NCBI RefSeq assembly: GCF_001767295.1
Contig: NZ_CP014944.1
Coordinates: forward strand, 3,782,001 to 3,846,000
Length of the DNA stretch: 64,000 nucleotides
Direction of reading: 5' to 3'
DNA from: Colwellia sp. PAMC 20917
Lineage (GTDB): Bacteria; Pseudomonadota; Gammaproteobacteria; Enterobacterales; Alteromonadaceae
Positions 1 through 10,600 of the stretch are shown one piece after another; the first letter of the stretch is position 1, and each line of letters opens with the position of its first letter. A program made the position numbers and the translations under genes. The notes below the pieces were generated by a model. That model searched no databases and was not told the origin of the DNA. It was given only the letters and a program-made list of their open reading frames with translations.

Positions 1-1
1 T

Positions 2-994
2 GAGACTTTTATTGTGCGTATTATACAAGAAAAGTTTGCCCCAAAAGTACCGATTGAACAACTACAACCCATTGCAAAAAAAGCAAAGCTTAACCAGTAT
101 CGCGCTAATGAAGTGTTATTTTCAGAGGGAGATGAAGCAAACTGTTTACATGTTATTAGAAATGGTTCTGTTACGGTATCAAAAAAAGTTGGCGACAAAG
201 ATATTCCGATGACCTACGTGGCGGCAAACAATGTTGTTGGTGAAATGGGACTATTAGGTAATACCGTTAGGTCGGCAACCATTACAGCTACCGTTAAAAC
301 TGAAACAATTTCTATAGACAGTGATTCATTTAACGATTTGTTAGCAAAATCACCAACCTTACGTGAAACCATGGAGCTTGAGGTACAAAAACGCCATCTA
401 GAAAATACCAAGCTTGAATCAGACAGTGAAACAGGTGATATTTTATCATTTTTGATGCAACAAGGTTTGGGCGAAGCTACAGATGTTTTATTGATCAATG
501 AAGATACGTGTGTTGGCTGCGATAACTGTGAAACCGCATGTGCAGCAACCCACGGTGGAACTTCACGTTTAAACCGTAAAGCTGGGCCTACATTTGCTCA
601 TGTTCACGTACCTACATCATGTCGCCATTGTGAAGACCCTAGTTGTATGAAAGATTGCCCCCCGGATGCAATACATCGAGGTGGTCTTGGTGGGGAAGTT
701 TTTATTGACGACAGCTGTATAGGTTGTGGTAATTGTGAACGAAATTGTCCTTATGGTGTTATTCAAATGGAATACCCTAAAGAAAAAAACACTAACTTTT
801 GGCCTTGGATGTTTTTCAATGCAGGGGAAAAACCTGGTGATAATAAAGTAAAAGATGGGGATAACATCAAAAAAGCTGTTAAGTGTGACATGTGTAAGGA
901 TATCGAGGGTGGAGCGGCCTGTGTTCGTGCTTGTCCAACGGGTGCGGCTAACAGAATCAGCCCTGAAAATTTTATTAAAGTGGTAAATTTATAA
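2..994 (+). CDS. Cyclic-nucleotide-binding domain / four-cluster ferredoxin protein (5' partial)
   Basis: The reading frame is open to the first bases of the window. The GTG at 14 is therefore probably internal and the protein begins upstream. Counting from that GTG, residues 20-115 form a CNB (CRP-like) domain ending in the phosphate-cassette-like motif GEMGLLGNTVRSATI. Four cysteine quartets of the DmsB/NrfC ferredoxin type follow: CVGCDNCETAC near 166, CRHCEDPSCMKDC near 203, CIGCGNCERNC near 236, and CDMC plus CVRAC near 293-312. Such subunits relay electrons through [4Fe-4S] clusters. Fusion to a CNB domain implies control by cAMP or cGMP, which is inference. It is separated by one base from the membrane protein at 996, so the two are probably co-translated. 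A flavin or other catalytic domain could lie in the missing N-terminus. Confidence 0.85.
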   Translation, partial: ETFIVRIIQEKFAPKVPIEQLQPIAKKAKLNQYRANEVLFSEGDEANCLHVIRNGSVTVSKKVGDKDIPMTYVAANNVVGEMGLLGNTVRSATITATVKTETISIDSDSFNDLLAKSPTLRETMELEVQKRHLENTKLESDSETGDILSFLMQQGLGEATDVLLINEDTCVGCDNCETACAATHGGTSRLNRKAGPTFAHVHVPTSCRHCEDPSCMKDCPPDAIHRGGLGGEVFIDDSCIGCGNCERNCPYGVIQMEYPKEKNTNFWPWMFFNAGEKPGDNKVKDGDNIKKAVKCDMCKDIEGGAACVRACPTGAANRISPENFIKVVNL

Positions 995-995
995 A

Positions 996-1859
996 ATGGA
1001 TCAATTTCTCTCGTACGCTAATGGTCGTTATTTAAAAATCACCTTTATATTAACGATTATTATGTCAATTATTTATGTATTACATGAACCCGGACAACCA
1101 AAAAATGGTGGCACATGGTTTGGTTATACTATTGGCACTATTTCAGCATTACTGATTGTTTGGTTAATGTATTTTGGTCGCAGAAAACGAGATTATTTCT
1201 CAACTTTAGGGACAGTTAAAGGCTGGTTATCTGCTCATGTTTATTTAGGTAGTGGTCTACTTATTCTAGCTACCTTGCATACAGGTTTTCAATTTGGTGT
1301 AAATGTTCATACTCTCGCGTATTTTTTAATGTGTATCGCTATTTTTAGTGGTTTTTATGGGGCATGGAGTTATGTATACCTACCTATTAAAAAAAGAGAA
1401 AATCTTAAGACAATATCTGCAGAAGAGTACTATTTATTAATTGAAGATGTTGATCGCCAAATAATTAAATTATCTAAAAAGTTACCAGAAAAAATGATGT
1501 TGATGATCAATAGTGCGATTGAACGTACTGAAATTGGTGGCAATGTTTTTAATCAGTTAAGTGCTAAAGACAGATCTTGTTTATTAGTTGACGGTAAATT
1601 GAATAACAACGAAAACCAGTCTACGGTTATCCATTTATTAGTAACAGAATTAGCGAAGGTTACTGATCAGCAAAGTGCTACCCAACTTAAGCAAATAATT
1701 GACTTATTTGGTAGCAGAAAAAAGTCATTGAAAATATTACGTCATCACATTAAAACCGATGCATTACTAAAATTATGGTTATTTATACATGTGCCAATCT
1801 CATTCGCGTTATTAGCAGCTTTACTGGCACATATTCTATCAGTATTTATCTATTGGTAA
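996..1859 (+). CDS. Polytopic membrane protein, cytochrome b-like anchor
   Basis: A 287-residue membrane protein with helices near residues 13-30, 42-62, 82-100, 105-125 and 262-285. The third and fourth helices have paired histidines (SAHVYLGSGLLILATLHTGF), and the last helix has two more (FIHVPISFALLAALLAHI). This pattern suits two b-type haems of a quinol-oxidising or quinone-reducing anchor. A soluble stretch of about 120 residues lies between the last two helices. Sitting between an FeS subunit and an exported multihaem cytochrome, it likely moves electrons between the quinone pool and the periplasm. Family not recognised by name; haem binding is inferred from histidine placement only. 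Confidence 0.75.
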   Translation: MDQFLSYANGRYLKITFILTIIMSIIYVLHEPGQPKNGGTWFGYTIGTISALLIVWLMYFGRRKRDYFSTLGTVKGWLSAHVYLGSGLLILATLHTGFQFGVNVHTLAYFLMCIAIFSGFYGAWSYVYLPIKKRENLKTISAEEYYLLIEDVDRQIIKLSKKLPEKMMLMINSAIERTEIGGNVFNQLSAKDRSCLLVDGKLNNNENQSTVIHLLVTELAKVTDQQSATQLKQIIDLFGSRKKSLKILRHHIKTDALLKLWLFIHVPISFALLAALLAHILSVFIYW

Positions 1860-1873
1860 TGTGAGGAAAGATA

Positions 1874-3685
1874 ATGAAATTACTGATCAGACATTTAAAA
1901 AAACAAGGGCAAGGCCAAACTACAGAAGATGTATTTGTAGAAGGTGATACCTTACTTATTGGTCGCGGTACCAATCAACATATATTGCTACCCGATCAGA
2001 GGGTTGCTTTAGCTCATGCAAAATTAACAGCCTATAACGATGGTTGTAAAATTAGCGCCTCTACTGGTAAGTACGTTTTATTTAACGGACAGATGGTTAA
2101 AAAATGTATGGTCAGTGTTGGCGACACTATTGAAATTTCTGGTCATAAAATCACATTACTACCTGGTGATAAAGGTTGTGCCTTTGTTGTAGAGGTAACA
2201 TTAAGCACAGTAAAACAAGAGCCTCTGCAAAATCGTTATCAAGTCAATTTTAATGATTTAAATTTACATAAACGAAGCTGGAGTTGGTTACTGTTTTCAC
2301 TGATTTTTATTTTATGTTTAGCGTTGCCGATATCGGGTGTTTTATCGCCATCATGGATGGAGACGCTTAGAGAAAGTTCTTTGCCATCGGATGGGCAATG
2401 GCTTGCCGGCGATTTGATAAAACCTCATAAATTTATGGGTGACGACTGTAGTCAATGTCACGTGAATGCATTTGAGCCAACAACAAACGAGGCTTGCCTA
2501 TCTTGTCACACAACAATAAAACAACATGTGGCAGAAATTAATATTACAGCTGATTTTTCGCCATTAAATCAATGTACAAGTTGTCATAAAGAGCATAATA
2601 GTAAAGAGGTATTAAGTGATTATTCACAACAAATATGTGTGAACTGTCATGTAAATATAAGTCAAGATAAACGAAATAATAGAGAATATGGTTCAGCCAC
2701 TGATTTTGAAGGTCATCATCCCGCGTTTAGTGTGAGTATGTTAAAACCGATTATAGCAAATAGAAAAATCACCTCATGGCAAACAGAGCGACACTTACTT
2801 AACGATAATAAAATAACTGAAAAATCCAATTTAAAGTTTCCGCATAAACTGCACATGGACCCAAAAGGGATAAAATCGGCTACCGGAGATGTACAATTAG
2901 CTTGTAATAGTTGTCATGAACCAGAAACCAATGGCATGGCAATGAAACCCATTACCATGGAAAAAAATTGTCAAAGTTGTCATCAATTAACCTTTGATCC
3001 AGAAGATCCGCAGCGAGTTGTTCCACATGGCTCGCCTGCAGATGTTGTGATGATGATGAGAGAATATTACGCGTTTAGATTTATCTATCAAAACCTTAAT
3101 AATGATCTCGATGATTCTATTGTAAAAGCAGGGGATCTATTTACTGTCCGTAAAGTGAGACGACCAGGACGCGATGAAAGGCTTCGAACAGAATTTGAAC
3201 AATCATTAAATAGCCAAACAATTGCCTCTATTGAAAAACTGACTAAACAAACAGTAAGAACAGATGCCTTAGTTTGGGCGGAAAGTAGAGCTAATCAAGC
3301 TGCAATTGATATATTTGAACGACAAGCGTGTGATGTTTGTCATGTTGTCACTAAAGACGAATCTAATGATATTCCTTGGCAAGTTGAACCAGTCGTTTTA
3401 ACTAAACGATGGTTACCAAAGGCCGACTTTACACATGATAGTCATCAAACAATGGTCTGTTTAGATTGTCATAACGCGTCTTCGTCGGAGCTCAGTTCGG
3501 ATGTACTTATTCCGGATATTGAAAATTGTCGAGATTGTCATGGGGGTGTTGAAAGCGAAAATCTAATTCCTAATACCTGTATTGATTGCCATGGATTTCA
3601 TAAGGCCAAAGAGCATTTATTTGGTCAAAAAAATTATAACCATGAATTTAATAAGACTGTGGAGCAAATGAAAAATGAGCATTAA
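1874..3685 (+). CDS. FHA-like domain fused to membrane-anchored decahaem c-type cytochrome
   Basis: 603 residues. Residues 1-115 resemble a forkhead-associated domain: LLIGRG, then LPDQRVALAHAKL, then LFNGQ match the GR, (S)xxH and NG landmarks, with alanine in place of the usual serine. A transmembrane helix follows at about 137-157, then a large domain with ten CxxCH haem sites: CSQCH, CLSCH, CTSCH, CVNCH, CNSCH, CQSCH, CDVCH, CLDCH, CRDCH and CIDCH. The topology puts the FHA part in the cytoplasm and the haems in the periplasm. FHA domains bind phosphothreonine peptides, so this may link a phosphorylation signal or protein assembly to electron transfer. It has a good ribosome site (GAGGAAAG) and overlaps the next gene by 11 bases. 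Confidence 0.88.
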   Translation: MKLLIRHLKKQGQGQTTEDVFVEGDTLLIGRGTNQHILLPDQRVALAHAKLTAYNDGCKISASTGKYVLFNGQMVKKCMVSVGDTIEISGHKITLLPGDKGCAFVVEVTLSTVKQEPLQNRYQVNFNDLNLHKRSWSWLLFSLIFILCLALPISGVLSPSWMETLRESSLPSDGQWLAGDLIKPHKFMGDDCSQCHVNAFEPTTNEACLSCHTTIKQHVAEINITADFSPLNQCTSCHKEHNSKEVLSDYSQQICVNCHVNISQDKRNNREYGSATDFEGHHPAFSVSMLKPIIANRKITSWQTERHLLNDNKITEKSNLKFPHKLHMDPKGIKSATGDVQLACNSCHEPETNGMAMKPITMEKNCQSCHQLTFDPEDPQRVVPHGSPADVVMMMREYYAFRFIYQNLNNDLDDSIVKAGDLFTVRKVRRPGRDERLRTEFEQSLNSQTIASIEKLTKQTVRTDALVWAESRANQAAIDIFERQACDVCHVVTKDESNDIPWQVEPVVLTKRWLPKADFTHDSHQTMVCLDCHNASSSELSSDVLIPDIENCRDCHGGVESENLIPNTCIDCHGFHKAKEHLFGQKNYNHEFNKTVEQMKNEH

Positions 3686-5825
3686 GCTTCATTTATTATT
3701 GAGTTTATCTTTATTTATCCTGCTATCAAGCTGTGGAGGTGAGGCAGGAAATACCCTTGAGAATTCGTCTGTAGACCAGAGTGCTGTAATTGATATTAAT
3801 GGCCAAGGGTGCATAGGACATTGTGCTTCGGTCGACTCATTTTTGACTGATAAAGATGTTGAGAAAATTATTAGCCAAGCCGTTGCGGAGGCAACATCAC
3901 GTCAACTTAAAGCGACCTTAGCAGTTACTGATCGACTAGGTAATGTACTTGCCGTTTTTAGGATGAACGGGGCCAAGGAATTTGTCACGATCAGTTCAAC
4001 CGCAAATACTTTATTAGCTAAAGTGTCTGGTGGCTTAGAAAATGTCAACATTATCCCTGATACTATGGTTGCTATATCAAAAGCCATTACAGCTGCATTT
4101 ATATCGTCTGAAGGGAATGCCTTCAGCACCCGAACTGCAAGCCAAATTATTCAAGAAAACTTTAATCCAGGTGAAAATAATACTCCATCTGGCCCTTTAT
4201 TTGGTGTGCAATTTAGCCAGTTAGCCTGTAGTGATTTTAGCCTGAGGTTTAGCCCTTTAAATTTACCCAGTGCAGGCCCTCGTCGTTCTCCTCTTGGTTT
4301 ATCTGCTGATCCCGGTGGTTTTCCCTTGTATAAATCAGGTACACCAGTTGGTGCTATCGGTGTTATTTCTGATGGAATTTATGGCTTAGATAAAGATATT
4401 AGTGGTTTTGATTTAGATAATGATGAGGTTATTGCCTTAGCGGGTACCGTTGGTTTTGCAGCACCCTTAACACGCCGGGGTGATGTCATTACTATTGTCG
4501 GAAAAACAGCACGATTTAGTGATGCTTTTATAAGTGATCTTATCAGTCAATCGGCAGACAATTTTAACACTATTAACAATGATGTCGGCAATTTAGTTGC
4601 TGTTGCGGGCTATTACGATGGTGGTGTTGCTGACCTATCTGCGCTAAATAATGTAAATAGAATAGCCTTAAATGGTGTGGCCTTTGGTTACAGTGGTTCT
4701 GGTATTCTACCTGCAGATCCCTTAGTGTTTAAAGACAATCAAGGGGAAAGTCTTGATGCGTTTATTTTTACAGATGCCAATGATACTAATCGTTTTGAAG
4801 CACGTTCGGCAAACGATCTACCTAACGGAGATGTTAGTAAACAATTAACCAAAACAGAGGTCCAGGAGATTTTAAATCAGGCTATCGCAATCGCAAATAA
4901 GAGCCGTGCGCAAATTAGGCAGCCTAATGGCAGCCAAGCGCGAGTTTCAATCTCTGTTGTTGATACGCAAGGGGCTATTCTTGGTATGGCAAGAACTCGA
5001 GATGCACCAGTATTTGGTTCGGATGTATCACTACAAAAAGCACGTACAGCGGTATTTTTCTCTAGTACAGGCAAATTAACTAATGCACCAGCTGATTTAC
5101 TTAGGCAATTGCCTTCTCCAGTATATCTCGATGCTGTGGCAGAACCAGTTGACTTAAGTGCAGGCTTATCCTTACTAGCAACGCCTAATATTAATTTTTC
5201 AGATTATGTCTCAGACCTACAACAATTTATAGGGCTAGCCGGTGCATTAGAAACCTATGGCGACTTTACTGCCTTTTCTGATCGTGCTGGTGGGAACTTA
5301 TCAAGACCTAATTTTCCTGATGGTCCGGTAGTAGGGCCTCCTGGGCCGCTAAGTAAACCTTCTGGCCAGTGGAGTGTTTTTAATGTTGGATTACAATCAG
5401 ATTTAGTTTATAACGCGCTGATCCAGCATGTTGCTTTTGTGCTGGGCGTAGTTCCGGATGTTGATCACAACTGTACTGGAAATACTGGCTTAGCAGATGA
5501 TGCTGCATTTACTAACGACAATAAAATTAAAGGTCTAGCTAATGGCATTCAAATATTTCCGGGTAGTGTTCCTATTTATCGAGGGGATATATTAGTTGGT
5601 GGTATAGGAGTCTCAGGTGACGGTATTGACCAAGATGATATGATTTCATTTCTGGCTGTTCATCAAGCAGGTTTGGCTTTAGGGAACACCTTAAATAATG
5701 CGCCAAAAGCAATACGCGCTGATAAAATAGATATTCCAAACCAATCAATCAGATTACGTTATGTTAATTGTCCACAAGCACCATTTCTAAACACCAATGA
5801 TGCGGAAGTGTGTAATGGACTTTAA
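3675..5825 (+). CDS. Lipoprotein with two HbpS/GlcG-like (haem-binding) domains
   Basis: 716 residues with a lipoprotein signal (LLSSCGG, lipidation Cys at about 20). Two copies of a GlcG/HbpS-like unit are visible. The first starts near residue 58 (LTDKDVEKIISQAVAEA, then TLAVTDRLGNVLAVFRM) and the second near 392 (LTKTEVQEILNQAIAIA, then SISVVDTQGAILGMAR). Each is followed by long insertions ending in a glycine-rich stretch (GGIGVSGDGIDQDD near 640). Family members bind or degrade haem, or sit beside oxidoreductases as accessory proteins. Here the gene is embedded among multihaem cytochromes, overlapping the previous and next frames, so a role in haem handling or as an outer-membrane-attached partner is plausible but unproven. 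Confidence 0.75.
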   Translation: MSIKLHLLLSLSLFILLSSCGGEAGNTLENSSVDQSAVIDINGQGCIGHCASVDSFLTDKDVEKIISQAVAEATSRQLKATLAVTDRLGNVLAVFRMNGAKEFVTISSTANTLLAKVSGGLENVNIIPDTMVAISKAITAAFISSEGNAFSTRTASQIIQENFNPGENNTPSGPLFGVQFSQLACSDFSLRFSPLNLPSAGPRRSPLGLSADPGGFPLYKSGTPVGAIGVISDGIYGLDKDISGFDLDNDEVIALAGTVGFAAPLTRRGDVITIVGKTARFSDAFISDLISQSADNFNTINNDVGNLVAVAGYYDGGVADLSALNNVNRIALNGVAFGYSGSGILPADPLVFKDNQGESLDAFIFTDANDTNRFEARSANDLPNGDVSKQLTKTEVQEILNQAIAIANKSRAQIRQPNGSQARVSISVVDTQGAILGMARTRDAPVFGSDVSLQKARTAVFFSSTGKLTNAPADLLRQLPSPVYLDAVAEPVDLSAGLSLLATPNINFSDYVSDLQQFIGLAGALETYGDFTAFSDRAGGNLSRPNFPDGPVVGPPGPLSKPSGQWSVFNVGLQSDLVYNALIQHVAFVLGVVPDVDHNCTGNTGLADDAAFTNDNKIKGLANGIQIFPGSVPIYRGDILVGGIGVSGDGIDQDDMISFLAVHQAGLALGNTLNNAPKAIRADKIDIPNQSIRLRYVNCPQAPFLNTNDAEVCNGL

Positions 5826-7632
5826 ATATTACGGGTTGTTTTTATATCTAGGATTATCTACTAGTCATATTGTAGAGGCTGCAGAAAAGCAAGAAAATGA
5901 GCAACCAGCAATCATCCCTGCTTATTTACTCTGCGGAGAAGGGGTGGTTAAGGCAGAAAGAAAACGTCCAGGTCATGCCGTCGATGAATATCAATTACGT
6001 CCGTGTGACGATGATAAAAAACTTAAACCTTGGCATGATACCATTCCATTAGGTCCTATAATGCCAGACCGATGGCGTATTGTTGAAGCGATAGGAATAA
6101 ATACTAATTTATGGGATCCTTATAGTGGACATAACCCTCTAAAAGGTGACCTACCTATTTGGGGTAAAGATTGGTTTTATAATTTAATTGCTGTATCAGA
6201 CACCGTGGTGGAACCTCGTAATTTCCCTGTACCCGTTGGCGTAGCCACTACTAGCAGACCAGACACACTCGACACAATCGGCTCAGGTGAGGGGTCTGTA
6301 TTTAGCCAAAGTTTTATAGTAGAACAGGTACTTTATCAAGGAGACACAACATTTCGCCCACCAGATTACGAATTCCGTTTAACCACCGTATTTAATTTCA
6401 ATCAAGTAAATTTTGAAGAACGCGGCTTACTTAATATTAATCCTTCAATTTCAAGTAACGAAGGACAAAAACGCACTGATAAATTTTTAGGAATTCAAGC
6501 AGCCTTTTTTGATAAACATTTACGTAATGTCTCAGAACGCTTTGATTTTGATAGTTTACGAGTAGGTATTCAGCCATTTTCGTCTGATTTTAGAGGCTTT
6601 TTATTTCAAGATTCACAATTGGGGATTCGATTATTTGGCAATCGAGACAATAATATCTTTCAATATAATATTGCTTGGTTTAGACGTTTAGAAAAAGATA
6701 CTAACAGTGGCTTAAATGATATATCACAACGTTTAAGAGATGATGATGTTTACACTGCCAATTTATACTGGCAAGACTTTCCGGTTCTTGGCTTTGTTTC
6801 TCAAGCCAGTGTTACTTACAATCGTAACCGAGAGAAAGGACAAGTTGAATATGATCAGAATGGGTTTATAACTCGCCCAGCCTCATTATTCGAAGAGCGT
6901 TTTTCACGAGATTACGATGTAACTTATTTAGGTTACAGTGGTGATGGCCATTTTGGACGATTAAATGTTAGCGCTTCTGCTTATTATGCAGTAGGTGAGC
7001 AAACCAGTAGTCGTTATCGTGATCAAAAGGATGGTATAGAGGCTTATTTTCTTGCGTCAGAGCTATCTGTAGACTTTGATTGGTTTAGACCAAAACTTTC
7101 ATTGTTATGGGCTTCAGGAGATGATGATCCGTTTGATAATACCGCAAAAGGTTTTGATGCGATTTTCGAAAACCCCCAATTTGCTGGAGCGGATACCAGC
7201 TTCTTTATTAGACAGAATGTCCCCTTAATTGGTGGTGGTGGAGTTTCATTGTCAGGTCGTAATGGCATTCTTCCTTCTTTAAAATCGAGTAAAGAGCAGG
7301 GACAATCAAACTTTATTAATCCAGGTTTACGCATGATTGGTGTTGGTTTTGACGCCGATATTTTACCTGAACTACGAGTATCTATGAACCTGAATCAATT
7401 ATGGTTTGATGATACCCATGTTTTAGAAAGTTTAAGGCAACAATCGTCAATAAATAAAAACTTGGGTCAAGATATTTCAACTTCTTTGATCTGGAGACCC
7501 TATCAATCACAAAACATCGTTGCCCGCTTATCTTTAGCAGCACTGGTTCCTGGAAAAGGTTTCGACCAACTTTATGGTAGTGAGTACAGCCTTCCATATT
7601 CTGTACTATTCAACCTAATTATTACTTATTAA
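5815..7632 (+). CDS. Outer-membrane beta-barrel protein (cytochrome-cluster porin)
   Basis: 605 residues from the ATG at 5815, chosen over the upstream in-frame ATG at 5797 because it gives a clean signal peptide (cleavage after HIVEA) and follows GGAAG at a good distance. The mature protein has many alternating aromatic/polar strands and ends in a hydrophobic strand finishing FNLIITY, typical of an outer-membrane barrel. No CxxCH is present. In known porin-cytochrome systems such as MtrB-type barrels, the barrel sheathes a multihaem cytochrome, and the position between two decahaem genes suggests the same idea here. I do not see MtrB-specific signatures, so this is context only. An ordinary substrate porin is the alternative. 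Confidence 0.7.
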   Translation: MDFKYYGLFLYLGLSTSHIVEAAEKQENEQPAIIPAYLLCGEGVVKAERKRPGHAVDEYQLRPCDDDKKLKPWHDTIPLGPIMPDRWRIVEAIGINTNLWDPYSGHNPLKGDLPIWGKDWFYNLIAVSDTVVEPRNFPVPVGVATTSRPDTLDTIGSGEGSVFSQSFIVEQVLYQGDTTFRPPDYEFRLTTVFNFNQVNFEERGLLNINPSISSNEGQKRTDKFLGIQAAFFDKHLRNVSERFDFDSLRVGIQPFSSDFRGFLFQDSQLGIRLFGNRDNNIFQYNIAWFRRLEKDTNSGLNDISQRLRDDDVYTANLYWQDFPVLGFVSQASVTYNRNREKGQVEYDQNGFITRPASLFEERFSRDYDVTYLGYSGDGHFGRLNVSASAYYAVGEQTSSRYRDQKDGIEAYFLASELSVDFDWFRPKLSLLWASGDDDPFDNTAKGFDAIFENPQFAGADTSFFIRQNVPLIGGGGVSLSGRNGILPSLKSSKEQGQSNFINPGLRMIGVGFDADILPELRVSMNLNQLWFDDTHVLESLRQQSSINKNLGQDISTSLIWRPYQSQNIVARLSLAALVPGKGFDQLYGSEYSLPYSVLFNLIITY

Positions 7633-7639
7633 GATATAT

Positions 7640-10600
7640 ATGAATTGTAAAATGACATTGAAACATCTATCACTAATTTTTTGTTTAACAGGTATTTTAT
7701 TTACCAGTTTTTCTTTAACCTCTTTTAAAGTTTTTTCATCAGAAAAACATCATAAAGTAGCTGTGGATTATAGCTTTACGCCGCCTGCACCTAAAACTCA
7801 GACGCCAGAACAGGCGCTTATTAAAAGTACTGGTTGCTTAAGTTGTCATACAGATACAGACAGTTTGTCGATGCATGCTAGTCCAGGGGTGATATTAGGT
7901 TGTACTGATTGCCATGGCGGTGATGCAAATATTACAAAGCCTTTTAAAGCTAAGAAAGAAGATAAAGAATATTTGGCAAGTTTGAAACAAGCGCATGTAT
8001 TACCAAGTTACCCACAAGATTGGAATTTTCCTTCAAGTGCTAACCCCAAAGCTAGTTATACACTGCTCAACAGAGATGCAGCAGAATATGTGCGTTTTGT
8101 TAATCCTTCTGACTTACGAATCGCGGAAGAAGCTTGTGGCGCTTGTCATCTACCTACGGTACAGGCAGCAAAACGTAGTCTTATGGCGACAGGAGCCATG
8201 CTATTTGGCGCTGCGTCTTACGCGAATAATATTTTACCGTTTAAAAATTATATTTTAGGTGAAGCTTATACTCGTGAAGGCGAGCCAACCGCAATTGCGG
8301 GACCTCCTATAGAAAATAGTGAAGAAGCAACGAAAAACCATGGTGTTTTACCTATCCTTTACCCATTGCCAACATGGCAAAATGTACCTCCTGGCGATAT
8401 TTTTAGAGTATTTGAACGTGGTGGTCGTAATATATCGAACGTATTCCCAGAAACTGGATTACCAAATTCACTTGGACTTTTACAACGTATTGAAGAGCCG
8501 GGTAGACCTGATATTAAGCAATCAAATCGAGGCCCTGGTACCGGCGGCCGAATTTCAGTTCCATTACTCAATGCACATAAGACACGTTTAAATGATCCGT
8601 TAATGTGGTTTTTAGGTACTAACGATAATCCGGGTGATTTTAGAACTTCAGGCTGTGGTTCATGCCATGTTGTTTATGCAAATGATAGAGAACCACGTCA
8701 TTCAGGGCCTTATGCACAATACGGTAATAGCGGTCAATCGCAAACTATTGATCCCACGATACCTAAAAATGAAGATGGTCATCCATTAAAACACGTTTTT
8801 ACGCGAGCAATTCCTACTGCACAATGTATGTCATGTCATATGCATCAACCTAATATGTTTGTGAATACCTTTTTAGGTTACACCATGTGGGATTATGAAG
8901 CTGATGCACCAAATATGTTCCCCAAAGAACAACGTTATCCTACGCATGAAGAAAAATTTAAAGTAATGGAAACCAACCCTGAAGGTGCTGCGGTAAGAGG
9001 TTTATGGTCGAACCAAACTTTTTTACGTGATGTCTGGACTAAAAATGATCAAATGAAGAATACCCAATTTGCTGATTATCATGGTCATGGTTGGAATTTT
9101 AGAGCGGTATTTAAAAAAGACCGTAAAGGTAATTTACTCGATAAAGAAAATAAAATTGTAGAGCCAGATGACCCAAAGAAATTTGATAAAGCCGTGCATA
9201 TGTCATCTGTTCATCTAGATGTAGGTATGCACTGTGTAGATTGTCACTATTCACAAGACAATCATGGTAATGGGCATGTTTATGGTGAAGTCGCCGGTGC
9301 AGTTGAAATAGATTGTGTCGATTGTCATGGTACAGTGTCTAAATATCCTAATTTAAAAACATCTGGTCCTGCTGCGCCCCCAGGCGGTACTGATTTATCA
9401 TTAATACGTAACCCTGATGGCCAAAAAAGATTTTTATGGAAGGACGACGGATTATATCAACGGAGTTTAATCTGGCCGGAATTAGAGTGGAAGTTAAGCT
9501 TATTAAAAGATGTAGTTGACCCAAAGCATAAAGAATATAACGCTAAAGCTGCTCGTGCAAAAACAATGGAAAAAGATCCCATTGATCAACATTTTGGCTT
9601 AGATGTTACACCAGAGATGTTAGCCCATAATAATGATGAAATGGAATGTTATTCATGTCATCAGTCTTGGACAACCAGCTGTGGTGGTTGTCATTTGCCG
9701 ATAGAAGCTAACTGGAAAACAGAAAATAAGCATTACGAGGGCGGTGAATCAAGAAATTACGCCAGTTATAACCCTCAAGTGGTACGAGACCAAATATTTA
9801 TGCTGGGACGCCGAGGTAAAATTAATGGTGGAAAAATAGCACCATTAAGGTCAACTTCGGCCTTGGTATTATCATCGACCAATTCAAATCGTGAAAAAAT
9901 ATATGTGCAACAGCCACCTATATCCGCAAGCGGTTATAGCTCTCAAGCGATGAACCCTCACTTTGCTCATACCGTCAGAAAAGAAGAAACACGTGAATGT
10001 AGTGATTGTCATTTATCCGAAGATGCTGACAATAATGCCATATTTGCCCAAACATTAGGCTTAGGTACTGACTTTATTGATTTTATTGGCTTTCATGCTT
10101 ATGTAGGTGCAGATAAATCGGTAGAAGCAGTACAAGTGACAGAATGGGAAGAGCCACAGGCAATGAAAGGCAGCTTCTTACATAAATATGTTTATCCTGA
10201 TTTTTATCAACAACATTTAGATAACGATAGAGAGTTAAAAATAGGTTATGAACATAACGCAGGTGCTATCAATTGTTTGCAGTTGCGAGGTGAATACTTA
10301 TTTGCAGCAGCAGGAAAAGAAGGTCTGGTAGTCTATGATGTTGCTTCAATTGCTAATAAAGGCGTGAGTCAGCGGATCATCACCGCACCAACGACTTTAT
10401 TAGGCCAAGATACAAATATTAAAAGTGCTAATGCCACTTGTGTTTCTCTTGTTACAACTCAACCCGTTGCTCCTGAGCGAAATCAAGGTGATTTAATGCG
10501 GATCACTAACCAAGAAAAACCGTTCCATCCTATTTATAACTACGCGTTAATAACCGATGCTAATGAAGGTTTGATATTAACCAATATTGATACTTTAATG

